Positions 1-7,293 of a stretch of DNA of 64,000 bases are shown in pieces. The notes beneath the pieces are model-generated. The model had not been told where the DNA came from. It was given only the letters and a program-made list of their open reading frames with translations, and did no database searches. This DNA is from a bacterium HR29 (GTDB lineage: Bacteria; Chloroflexota; Dehalococcoidia; Tepidiformales; Tepidiformaceae), in assembly GCA_002898215.1 (NCBI GenBank), contig BEIF01000003.1, forward strand, positions 124,001-188,000. Direction: 5' to 3'. Both the position numbers and the translations under genes were made by a program. How positions within the stretch are numbered: position 1 is the stretch's first letter; every line of letters begins with the position of its first letter.

Positions 1-1
1 G

Positions 2-1135
2 GCCTTCGATGAGCTGCTCGCCGGGAGGGTCGGCGCCGCCCTCCGGGTGGTCGGGCCCGGGGGCACCGTCCTCCAGACGCTCGCCGAACAGCCGTACGTG
101 CCCGCCCAGGACATCCACACCACGCTCGACGCCCGCGTCCAGCGAGCCGCCTTCGAACGGCTCGGGGGACGTGCGGGTGCCGTGGTCGTCCTCGACCCGC
201 GGACGAACGAACTCCTCGCCGTGGTGAGCTCGCCCGCCTTCGACCCCGATGCCTTCGAGCGGGGCGACGCCGAGGCCCTCGCCGCCTACACGAACGACCC
301 GGCGAAGCCGCTCACGAACCGGGCGCTGCACGGCCTCTACTCGGCGGGCTCCACCTTCAAGCTGGTTACGGGGGCGGCAGGCCTTGCCTCGGGCCTCGTG
401 TCGCCCGCCACGCGCCTCGACTGCGGGGCCGTCTGGTACGGGGTCGACCCGCCCCGGCGAAACTGGGAAGGGGCGCGCGGCCCGCTCACCATCGCCGAAG
501 GGCTGATGCGCTCCTGCAACCCCGTCTTCTACGAAATCGGTCTGCGCCTCTACAACGAGCGCCCGGGCTTCCTGGCCGAGATGGCCCGCCGCTTCGGTTT
601 CGGCCAGCCCTCGGGGACGCCCGGCCTCGACGACGCCGCCGGCCTCGTCCCCGATGACGCCTGGAAGCGGCGGGCGCGCGGCGAACCCTGGTACCCCGGC
701 GACGAGGTGAACCTGGCAATCGGCCAGGGCGACTTGCTGGTCACGCCTCTCCAGCTCGCGAACGCCTACAGCGCCTTCCTTGCCCGTCAACTTCGCCGGC
801 CGGTGCTCCTCGCTGGCGGCGCCGCCGAGCCAATCGGCGAGCCGCTCCCCCTCACCGACGCCCAATGGGCTCACCTGTACGAAGGCCTGCGGCTCGTGAC
901 CGGGCCTAACGGCACCGCGGCCTCGGCGTTCTGGGCCCTGGGGTACACCGACTTCGGAGGGAAGTCGGGCACGGCCGAGGATGCCGAGCTCCAGCAGCAC
1001 GTGCTCTTCGTCGCCTTCGCGCCCGTCACCGCCCCAGCCGCCCTGGCTGCCGTCGTCCTCGACGACGGCGCCTCAGGCTCGCTCGAAGCGGGGCCCATCG
1101 CCCGGGACGCGGTGCTCGCCGCCCTTGGCCGGTGA
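2..1135 (+). CDS. Class B penicillin-binding protein, C-terminal part
   Basis: D,D-transpeptidase that cross-links peptidoglycan on the outer face of the membrane. The frame is already open at base 2, so the N-terminal anchor and most of the dimerisation region lie outside the window; 377 residues are visible. All three transpeptidase signatures are present: STFK (visible residues 117-120, nucleophile Ser117), SCN (171-173) and KSGT (321-324), so the enzyme looks active. The protein ends shortly after this module, as in FtsI/MrdA/PbpA-type proteins; the sequence does not decide between a division and an elongation role. The next gene converges on it after 6 bp. Confidence 0.93.
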   Translation, partial: AFDELLAGRVGAALRVVGPGGTVLQTLAEQPYVPAQDIHTTLDARVQRAAFERLGGRAGAVVVLDPRTNELLAVVSSPAFDPDAFERGDAEALAAYTNDPAKPLTNRALHGLYSAGSTFKLVTGAAGLASGLVSPATRLDCGAVWYGVDPPRRNWEGARGPLTIAEGLMRSCNPVFYEIGLRLYNERPGFLAEMARRFGFGQPSGTPGLDDAAGLVPDDAWKRRARGEPWYPGDEVNLAIGQGDLLVTPLQLANAYSAFLARQLRRPVLLAGGAAEPIGEPLPLTDAQWAHLYEGLRLVTGPNGTAASAFWALGYTDFGGKSGTAEDAELQQHVLFVAFAPVTAPAALAAVVLDDGASGSLEAGPIARDAVLAALGR

Positions 1136-1141
1136 CCGGCC

Positions 1142-2203
1142 CTACACGGTCCCGGCCTCGATGACCTCCATCAGACGGGCCACCCGCTTCGGCACCTCGT
1201 CCTTCATCCGCGCCCCCTGGGGGTTCGTGACGTTCCCCTGCAGGTAGCGCATGTAGATGCCCTCCCCGATGACGGCCCCCTTGAACATCGCCAGGACCAG
1301 CCAAAAGTGCATGTCGGCCAGCGGCCTACCGCTCCGCTGCGCGTACATCTCGGCAAGCTCCTGGCGCGTCGGGAACCCCTCCCGGAGCGTCACCGAGGGC
1401 GCGAGGACTTCCTCCTCGCCCTCGCTGCGGCGCTCCAGGTCCCGCGGGTCTCCCCAGGTGGAGAGGAGCCACCCCACGTCGCCCAGCGGGTCGCCGAGGG
1501 TCGCCAGCTCCCAATCGAGGATGGCGAGCAGCTTCGGCTCCCGCCGGTCGAACAGGACGTTGTCGAACTTGTAGTCGCCGTGGACGATGGTCCGCTCCCG
1601 CTCCTCCGGGAGGTGCGCCTCTAGCCAGTCGGCAGCTCGGTCGAGGTCGGGAAGGTCGCGCGTGTGCGGACGGGTGAGCTCCCACTGACGCCGCCACCGC
1701 CGCACCTGGCGTTCGGCGAAGCTCGTCGGCGGAGCCGACAGCTCCGTGCTCCGCCAGTCGACGGCGTGCACCTCGACGAGGGCATCGATGAGCTCCTCGG
1801 CCATCTTCCGCCGGCCGGCCGGGTTGTCGTACGCCTCGGGGATGGTGTCGCGGATCTCCGTCCCGTCGACTCGCTCCATCACGTAGAACGGCGCCCCGAT
1901 GAGCGAAGCGTCCTCGCAGGCGGCGATGGGCCGCGGCACCCTCGCCTTCCCCCAGAGGGCGGAGATGAAGCGCCACTCGCGGATGACATCGTGCGCCGAA
2001 GGCAGCAGGTGGCCCGTCGGCGGGCGCCGCAGGACGAGACGCTGGTCTCCCCGGTCGATGAACAGCGTGACGTTGGAGTAGCCCGCCGTGTGCTTGCGAA
2101 CGGAAATCGGCACGTGGCCGCCGAGGCGCTCGTCCAGGAATCGCTCGAGCGCGGGGATGTCGACCAATCCGGCGAGTTCGTCGGAGGAGGGCGGAGCGGA
2201 CAT
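1142..2203 (-). CDS. APH/choline-kinase-fold phosphotransferase (acyl-CoA-associated type)
   Basis: 353-residue kinase-fold phosphotransferase. Seen: N-lobe Gly-rich turn AGYSN (40-44), catalytic loop HGDYKFDN (208-215) with the expected Asp and Asn, and metal-binding DWE (230-232) followed by LGDPLGD. This form of the family is the one that travels with acyl-CoA dehydrogenases (ACAD10/11-like, LvaA-like), where hydroxyacyl-CoA rather than an antibiotic is phosphorylated; that substrate is inference. The gene is a single unit, divergent from the DUF429 gene and convergent with the PBP gene. A second, only distantly similar member lies at 5723. Not an obvious resistance gene: no close match to known aminoglycoside kinases is apparent. 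Confidence 0.85.
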   Translation of the reverse strand: MSAPPSSDELAGLVDIPALERFLDERLGGHVPISVRKHTAGYSNVTLFIDRGDQRLVLRRPPTGHLLPSAHDVIREWRFISALWGKARVPRPIAACEDASLIGAPFYVMERVDGTEIRDTIPEAYDNPAGRRKMAEELIDALVEVHAVDWRSTELSAPPTSFAERQVRRWRRQWELTRPHTRDLPDLDRAADWLEAHLPEERERTIVHGDYKFDNVLFDRREPKLLAILDWELATLGDPLGDVGWLLSTWGDPRDLERRSEGEEEVLAPSVTLREGFPTRQELAEMYAQRSGRPLADMHFWLVLAMFKGAVIGEGIYMRYLQGNVTNPQGARMKDEVPKRVARLMEVIEAGTV

Positions 2204-2284
2204 GGCGCAACCTCGGGCAGAGCTGGCGGAGATACTGTACCGCAGGCGAAGGATCGCCTCACGGCCGGCGAGCGCCCGGGGGAG

Positions 2285-2290
2285 TACGAT
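2285..2290 (+). promoter_or_regulatory. -10 hexamer, probable leaderless start
   Basis: TACGAT ends 6 nt before the ATG at 2297 and there is no Shine-Dalgarno sequence; one of a dozen similar sites in the window. Confidence 0.5.
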
Positions 2291-2296
2291 GGACCC

Positions 2297-2965
2297 ATGC
2301 GTGTCGCCGGTCTCGACGCCACACCCCGGGGGTGGGCCGTCGTGCTCCTCGAACAGGGGCGGTTCGCCGGCGCGGCGGCGGTCCGCCGCCTCGCCGACGC
2401 CTTCGCCCTCCTACACGATGCCGATGCCGTGGCCGCCGATATCCCCCTCGCGGCGCCGCCGCGCGGCGTCCGCGAGGCGGAAGTCGCCGCCCGGCGGGCG
2501 CTCGGCCGGCGCGCCTCCACCCTCTTCCTCACCCCGCCGCGGGCAGCCCTGGCGGCTGCCAGCCGGGCCGAGGCCACGGCCATCGCTCGAGAGCTCGGCG
2601 CGCCGGGCGTCTCCGCCCAGGCGTGGGCTCTCCGGGGGCGCATCCTCGAGGCCGAGGCCTTCTCCGCTGACCCGCGCCTCATCGAGGCCCACCCGGAGCT
2701 CTCCTTCGCCGAGATGAGCGGGGCGCCGCTCGCCATGCCGAAGCACACCTGGAACGGGCTCGCCGCCCGCCTCCAGGCCCTGAACGCCCAGGGGATCGCC
2801 TTCCCCGACGCCATCGGCGGCTCCGGCGGCAGCTTGCCCCCGGCCGACCTCGTCGACGCCGCCGCGGCCGCGTGGACGGCTGCGCGCTGGCTCCGGGGCC
2901 TCGCGAGGCCCTACCCTCCCTCGCCCCCACGCGACGCCACCGGGAGCGGCATCATCTGGGCCTAG
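2297..2965 (+). CDS. DUF429 family protein (RNase H-like fold)
   Basis: 222 residues. The N-terminus has the MxVAGLDxxPRGWAV pattern of the DUF429 family, whose first strand and Asp (Asp7) resemble the RNase H/nuclease fold; further on there is EAHPELSFAEM, also typical (a conserved E-x-HPE motif). Its biochemical role is not established. The frame runs open far upstream, but the ATG at 2297 begins exactly at the conserved first strand and has a -10-like hexamer just before it, so I chose that start. The stop overlaps by 4 bp the end of the convergent gene at 2962. Function is unknown; family membership is the supported part. Confidence 0.8.
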   Translation: MRVAGLDATPRGWAVVLLEQGRFAGAAAVRRLADAFALLHDADAVAADIPLAAPPRGVREAEVAARRALGRRASTLFLTPPRAALAAASRAEATAIARELGAPGVSAQAWALRGRILEAEAFSADPRLIEAHPELSFAEMSGAPLAMPKHTWNGLAARLQALNAQGIAFPDAIGGSGGSLPPADLVDAAAAAWTAARWLRGLARPYPPSPPRDATGSGIIWA

Positions 2966-3558
2966 TCGACCGGGGGGACGAGCAGCCGGAGGACGACGGG
3001 ACCACCGACGTCGCGCACCTCGAGGCGCAACGCCGCCGTGCCGGCGGCGTGCTCGAACTCCACCCGGGTCCGCCGGGGGCCTTCGCGAGGGTCATCGGTG
3101 GCTACGACCAGGTTCCCGTCCACCAACACGCGGAGCTCGCCGTCGAACTCCACTTCGAGCCGGTATCGGCCGTCGGCAGGGATCGCGAGAAGGCCCTCGG
3201 CCACGAGCCGCCAGCGGTCGTCCGGAACGTCGGGAAACGGGTAACTCGGGACGGCGATGTCGACCGTCTCGGCCCTCACTGCCGCCGCAACGGCGTAGCT
3301 TCCGCTTTCCTCCTCGCTTTCGAAGCGGAGGCTCCACCCCAGGAGCGCCCTCGGGACGAGGGGCTGGGGGGTGGGGGTCGGGGTGGGCGGCAGCGGGGTC
3401 GGTGTCGGCGTCGGCGTCGGAGGGGCCGCGATGTCCTCGGCCCTCGGCTCCCGGGGCTTGCCCGCCTCGGGCCGCGCGAGGGCGAAAGGCAGCGCCACGA
3501 GGATCCCCGCCACCAGCACGGCCAATGCCACCACCTCGCGCAGGCCGGGCCGCTGCAT
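2962..3558 (-). CDS. Membrane-anchored PA14-like protein with TP-rich linker
   Basis: 198 residues. A single hydrophobic segment near the N-terminus (about 6-27) would anchor or export the protein; then comes a TPTPTP linker (about 45-70) and a beta-rich domain ending GRYRLEVEFDGELRVLVDG, the pattern of PA14-type domains (strand, turn, DG). The ATG at 3558 was chosen because it directly precedes the hydrophobic segment; the frame is open for 19 further codons upstream. The divergent gene starting at 3660 encodes a homologue with the same order of anchor, TP linker and domain. No enzymatic residues are recognisable; a role in surface binding is inference. Confidence 0.7.
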   Translation of the reverse strand: MQRPGLREVVALAVLVAGILVALPFALARPEAGKPREPRAEDIAAPPTPTPTPTPLPPTPTPTPQPLVPRALLGWSLRFESEEESGSYAVAAAVRAETVDIAVPSYPFPDVPDDRWRLVAEGLLAIPADGRYRLEVEFDGELRVLVDGNLVVATDDPREGPRRTRVEFEHAAGTAALRLEVRDVGGPVVLRLLVPPVD

Positions 3559-3646
3559 GGCTCCAGGGTACGGGAGCGGAGCCTCCCGGGGGCGAGCGGC
3601 AACCCGATCCTTCACCGACCTGCAGGCCGCCGCTGGGGAGTCGCCG

Positions 3647-3652
3647 TAAACT
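3647..3652 (+). promoter_or_regulatory. -10 hexamer, probable leaderless start
   Basis: TAAACT ends 7 nt before the GTG at 3660. Confidence 0.45.
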
Positions 3653-3659
3653 CAAAGGG

Positions 3660-4166
3660 GTGAGCCGTCCGCGGTTCGGCGCCCGCGAAGCTGCAGCGAT
3701 CGCTCTCCTTGCGCTCGCCGTCGTCATCGCCTGGCCCTTCCTCGACCCGAACGGCGAAGCGGGCCAGCCCCGTCCTGTGGAGCTCGGCGACACACCGACC
3801 CCGGCTGCGACCGCGCCTCTGCCCCAATGGCGGGTGGAGATCCTCACGCTCGCCGGGGAGCCGGCGGACATGGTTTTCGAAGGCGAGGACCTCAGCATCA
3901 ACTGGTAGGAGCGTCCCTGGGCCGTTCGTGCGACAACCCTCCTTGCCCTTCCCTCGCCCGGGGTGTGGCGCCTCGTCTTCCAGCACGAGCAGCCCTTCAC
4001 CGTCACCATCGACGGCGCCAGGTACGAGATCGGCGGCGGCGCGCCGGGTCAGGAGTCGAGCGTCCTCTTCCAGTACGGCGGCACGCCGGTGAGCGTGGAG
4101 GTGACCAGTGCCTCCATCGAAGGGCGCCTACGGCTCCGACTCGTGGCCATCGTCCAGGGCCCCTAG
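3660..4166 (+). pseudogene. PA14-like anchored protein, interrupted by in-frame amber codon
   Basis: The GTG at 3660 opens a frame of 82 codons (hydrophobic anchor about 9-27, then DTPTPAATAP linker) that ends at a TAG at 3906-3908. The same frame continues without another stop to 4166, and the continuation matches the product of the divergent gene at 2962: WAVRATTLLALPSPGVWRL here against WRLVAEGLLAIPADGRYRL there, then V-x-I/V-DG in both. The stop therefore cuts a domain that is otherwise intact in frame (168 sense codons in all). Either a fresh nonsense mutation, a base-call error, or stop readthrough. I list it as a pseudogene because termination is the default reading. Its end overlaps by 4 bp the convergent gene at 4163. 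Confidence 0.7.
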
Positions 4167-4786
4167 GCGGTCGGGGCCGTCCCGACCCCTTGGAGCCGGA
4201 GGTAGAGCAGCCGCCAGGCCGCGGTCGCGAAGCTCGCTCCGGCCAGCACCCACAGCGTCCAGTAGCAGTAGCCGAGGGCGGTGCCGACCGCAGCCGCCAG
4301 CAGCCGGACGTCCCGGCTGGCGAGCCCGAAGACGGCATCGAGGTTCGAAGGCACCGCCCCGCCGAGGGAGGCTTCGATGCGCGCGCGGGAGTAGCTCACC
4401 ACGAGGCTCCCTGCGAGGGCGAGCATGCCGGGCAGCTCCGGCCGGGGCCACGCCTCGAACCGCCACGCGAAGAGCGTCATGGCGACGACGATGGCGGCGT
4501 CGGCGTACCGGTCGGTGATGGCGTCGAGGGCGGCGCCGAAGCGGGTCGCGGCGCCCTTCAACCGCGCCAGCTCCCCGTCGATGCCGTCGGCGATGCTCGC
4601 GGCCTGGATTCCGATGCCCCCGGCGATGTTCCACCCAACCGCCGTCGCCGCCGCTGCGGCGAAGGAGAGGGCGAGCACCGCCACGGTCACCGCGTTCGGG
4701 GTCGCTCCGGTACGGGCGAGGAGCCGCGCCGCCGGCCGGCTGAGCCGCCGGTTCAGCGTCCGCGAAACGATGCCGTCGTACCTCAT
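4163..4786 (-). CDS. CDP-alcohol phosphatidyltransferase family, probable DIPP synthase-like
   Basis: 207-residue integral membrane enzyme. The complete family motif DxxDGxxARx8GxxxDxxxD runs over residues 67-92, with all the Asp residues needed for metal and CDP binding. Hydrophobic helices lie around it. The start (ATG 4786) overlaps by 4 bp the stop of the cytidylyltransferase gene upstream, so the two are co-translated. Because that partner looks like a CTP:inositol-1-phosphate cytidylyltransferase, the best reading is CDP-inositol:inositol-1-phosphate transferase, making phosphorylated di-myo-inositol phosphate at the membrane. Alternatives are a phosphatidylinositol-phosphate-type synthase. 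Family certain, substrate inferred from context. Confidence 0.8.
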   Translation of the reverse strand: MRYDGIVSRTLNRRLSRPAARLLARTGATPNAVTVAVLALSFAAAAATAVGWNIAGGIGIQAASIADGIDGELARLKGAATRFGAALDAITDRYADAAIVVAMTLFAWRFEAWPRPELPGMLALAGSLVVSYSRARIEASLGGAVPSNLDAVFGLASRDVRLLAAAVGTALGYCYWTLWVLAGASFATAAWRLLYLRLQGVGTAPTA

Positions 4787-5571
4787 GGGCGACCGCCGGG
4801 TGCGGGCGCGAGGGCCTGCTCTCCCCGGAGCAGGGCGGCGGCAGCGGCCAGGTCGTCGTCGGTGTCGACGTCGTACCAGAAGCTGCCCGAGACGTCGGCG
4901 GCGTACAGCTTGCCGCGCTCGGCCAGCCGCGCGAAGAGCGCGTTCAGCTCGCAGCCGCTTCCCAGCTCGTCGAGCGCTTCCCATACCACGGGGGAACAGA
5001 GGAACGCGCCGGCGTCCAACGCGTCGGCCGGCGTAACCTCCTTGCCGATGGCGAGGACGGGCAGGAGCCGCGTGCCGGGTGGCGTCGGCGCGATCCGGAG
5101 CTTCGTCGCCTCGGCCGCGTAGGCGGCGGCGCGCGGGTGGAAGTCGGCCGCGACCACGCAGGAGCCCGGCGGCGCGAACTCGGCCCGCTCCAGCAACGTA
5201 CGGACGAGCTCCACGCTGAGGAGGTGGTCGGCCATCACCAGCAGGAAGGGCTCGTCGCCGCACGCCCGTCTCGCCGCGGCCAACGAGTGGCCAGCCGGCC
5301 CGTCGTACTCGAGGTTGTAGAGGAAGCGGACGGCCAGCGGGAGCGGCCCCTGGAGCGCCTTCTCCACGAGATGGGCGCTGTAGCCGAGGACGACGTAGGC
5401 CTCCGGGAAACCGGCTCCCGCGAGGGCCTCCAGGGTGTAGACGATGAGCGGCCGGCCGTTCAGGGGCACGGCCGGCTTCGGCAGCCCGTCGACCGAGGCC
5501 GCCAGGCGGCTCCCCTTCCCTGCGGCGAGCACGATCGCCCGCGGGGCTTCTCCGAAGCGGACCTCATCCAT
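4783..5571 (-). CDS. Nucleotidyltransferase, probable CTP:inositol-1-phosphate cytidylyltransferase
   Basis: 262-residue cytosolic nucleotidyltransferase. Seen: AAGKGSRL signature loop (16-23), PKPAVPL, then features I associate with the inositol-phosphate cytidylyltransferase (IPCT) half of the bifunctional DIP enzymes: SLAAARRACGDEPFLLVMADH, a DALDAGAFLCSP motif after an IGKEV element, and FWYDVDT near the end. The product would be CDP-inositol for the gene that overlaps it downstream. In most characterised organisms the two activities are fused in one polypeptide; here they are two genes. I chose ATG 5571 because a TACAAT -10 hexamer ends 7 nt before it; ATG 5580 in the same frame is possible. 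The frame is open much further upstream without a plausible start. Confidence 0.78.
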   Translation of the reverse strand: MDEVRFGEAPRAIVLAAGKGSRLAASVDGLPKPAVPLNGRPLIVYTLEALAGAGFPEAYVVLGYSAHLVEKALQGPLPLAVRFLYNLEYDGPAGHSLAAARRACGDEPFLLVMADHLLSVELVRTLLERAEFAPPGSCVVAADFHPRAAAYAAEATKLRIAPTPPGTRLLPVLAIGKEVTPADALDAGAFLCSPVVWEALDELGSGCELNALFARLAERGKLYAADVSGSFWYDVDTDDDLAAAAALLRGEQALAPAPGGRP

Positions 5572-5578
5572 CCCCGCC

Positions 5579-5584
5579 ATTGTA
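5579..5584 (-). promoter_or_regulatory. -10 hexamer, probable leaderless start
   Basis: Reading on the minus strand, TACAAT is followed by 7 nt and then ATG (5571). It overlaps the alternative ATG at 5580, which argues for the shorter protein. Confidence 0.5.
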
Positions 5585-5722
5585 TCGGCCGGCTTCGCCG
5601 GCTTTCCCGCGGGCACCGCTCCCCGCCCTCCCCTTGGCGGGTTCCGCGAACGATTGCTAAACTCCGCGCACCGTGCGAACGGTTCGCGCCGGGCGCACGA
5701 TCGTCTGCGGGGGAGGGTTACC

Positions 5723-6781
5723 ATGCACGAGGCGCTGCGCGCCGTCCTCCGGCGTCGCTTCCCCGACGCCGACGAGGTCGAGGTCCACGAACTCGCCGTC
5801 ATCGCCGGCGGCTACTCCCGCGAAACCTTCCGCTTCGACGCCCACATCGTGCGGAACGGCAGCCGCGAAGTGCTGCCGATGATCCTGCGCAAGGACCCGC
5901 CGCGGGAGTCGGCCATCCTCCATAGCGACCGCCAGCTCGAGCACGACCTGCTCGAGCGGCTCCGCCGACACACCTCGCTCCCCGTCTCGGAGAGCTACCT
6001 GGTGGAGCAGGACCCCTCCTACTTCGGTGAGGCGGCGATGATCCTCCAGCGGATGCCCGGCAGCGGGGAGGTCTCCGCTCTCTTCCATGGCGACCGGACC
6101 CACGAGGCCGAAGCGATCGCCACCCAGCTCTGCGAGTACATCGCCCAGCTCCACCTCACCGACCCGGCGCTCCTCAACCCCGACGGCCGCCTCGACGACC
6201 CCCGGGGCGTCGGCATCGACGTCTCCTCGTGGGAGCGGTACATGGAGAGCACCATCGATTACTACCTCCGCAGCTACGACGACTTCGCCTTCGACCCCGT
6301 GCCGGTTTTCCGCGACGCGTACCTCTACCTGAAGCACACGCGTCCGCGCCCGCTCCCGCTCCGCGTCGTCCACGGCGACTTCAACCCGGCGAACTTCCTC
6401 TACGAGAACGGCCGGGTCACGGCCATCATCGACTGGGAGAACGCCCACATCGGTGACCCGCGCGAGGACCTGGGCTGGCTGAAGCTCATGGACCTCCTCA
6501 GCAACACGAACATCTTCGGGTCGGTGAGGGCCGAGGGCGGGTTCTTGGGCCTCTACAACAAGCTCACCGGTTTCGGCGTCACCGAAGAGGAGGTGAACTA
6601 CTTCCAGATCTTCACCGGCGCCCACATCGGCGTGCCTGTCGTTTCGGCGGTGAAGCGGCGCATCGACAGGAAGCACCTCGAGCTCCTCCACCTCTACCTC
6701 ACCCAGCCGGTGCTGGTGAGCGAGCTCGCCTTCACGCAACTCCTCGGCTACCCCAACCCTCTCGCGGGAGCGCAGGCATGA
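5723..6781 (+). CDS. APH-family phosphotransferase
   Basis: 352 residues. Seen: N-lobe turn GGYSRETF, strand with MILRKD, catalytic loop HGDFNPANF, metal site DWENAHIGDPREDLGW. This is a complete kinase-fold phosphotransferase. The ATG at 5723 has a good ribosome site (GGGAGGG, 5711-5717); the frame is open far upstream but without family similarity. Its stop overlaps by 4 bp the ATG of a small gene (6778), so the two products are made together. An APH-type kinase with a small partner recalls LvaA/LvaB of bacterial levulinate breakdown, in which hydroxyacyl-CoA is phosphorylated before dehydration or isomerisation; the substrate here is unknown. Confidence 0.85.
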   Translation: MHEALRAVLRRRFPDADEVEVHELAVIAGGYSRETFRFDAHIVRNGSREVLPMILRKDPPRESAILHSDRQLEHDLLERLRRHTSLPVSESYLVEQDPSYFGEAAMILQRMPGSGEVSALFHGDRTHEAEAIATQLCEYIAQLHLTDPALLNPDGRLDDPRGVGIDVSSWERYMESTIDYYLRSYDDFAFDPVPVFRDAYLYLKHTRPRPLPLRVVHGDFNPANFLYENGRVTAIIDWENAHIGDPREDLGWLKLMDLLSNTNIFGSVRAEGGFLGLYNKLTGFGVTEEEVNYFQIFTGAHIGVPVVSAVKRRIDRKHLELLHLYLTQPVLVSELAFTQLLGYPNPLAGAQA

Positions 6782-7284
6782 TCACCCGCCCCAGCGTCGA
6801 CGACGTCCTCGAAGGCATCATCATCTCCCTCCAGAAGGACATCCTTCCCGAGGTCCAGAGCGACCGCGGGCGCGTGCTCGTGCAGGTGATGCAGGCCCTC
6901 CTGCAGTTCGTACGGCAGCGCGTCCCGGTGGAGCAGCAGATCATGGCCGAAGAGCACAACACCATCACCGCGCTCCTCCGCCAGCTCCCCTCCATCATCG
7001 GCGAGGCGGCCGGCCCCGCCGCGGAGCGCATCCGCGCTCGGGCGGAGACCCTCGGGACGCGGCCCGACCTCCCCGCCCTGCCTCCCTCCGATGAGCTCGC
7101 CGCTGCCTACCGCCAACTGAGCGAGGCGCTCGTCGAGACGATCGACGACCTGTACGAGCTGCAGGCCGCCGGCCACCCCGGTGCGGGGCCAGCGTTCGAG
7201 GCGGTCCGCTCCTACCTCGCGGTTCGCGCGGCGCGCGATTTCCAGACGTACATCGTCGGTGCGGGGATGGCCGGTCGCGGCTAG
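6778..7284 (+). CDS. Small helical partner protein of the phosphotransferase
   Basis: 168 residues, soluble, mostly helical by composition, no signal or membrane segment and no catalytic motif. ATG 6778 overlaps the phosphotransferase stop (ATGA). The N-terminal half (DVLEGIIISLQKDILPEV...) resembles in layout the small DUF6285/LvaB-like proteins that follow such kinases and are needed for their activity; I rate that resemblance as weak and base it mainly on position. The stop codon TAG at 7282 doubles as part of the -10 hexamer of the next gene. Confidence 0.65.
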   Translation: MITRPSVDDVLEGIIISLQKDILPEVQSDRGRVLVQVMQALLQFVRQRVPVEQQIMAEEHNTITALLRQLPSIIGEAAGPAAERIRARAETLGTRPDLPALPPSDELAAAYRQLSEALVETIDDLYELQAAGHPGAGPAFEAVRSYLAVRAARDFQTYIVGAGMAGRG

Positions 7285-7287
7285 ACT
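7282..7287 (+). promoter_or_regulatory. -10 hexamer overlapping upstream stop codon
   Basis: TAGACT ends 6 nt before ATG 7294; its first three bases are the stop of the preceding gene. Confidence 0.5.
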
Positions 7288-7293
7288 GCCGCC

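Noticed and set aside
1142-2203. Aminoglycoside resistance gene
   Set aside because: Kinase fold only; the VLRRPP and LGDPLGD patterns belong to the acyl-CoA-associated group.
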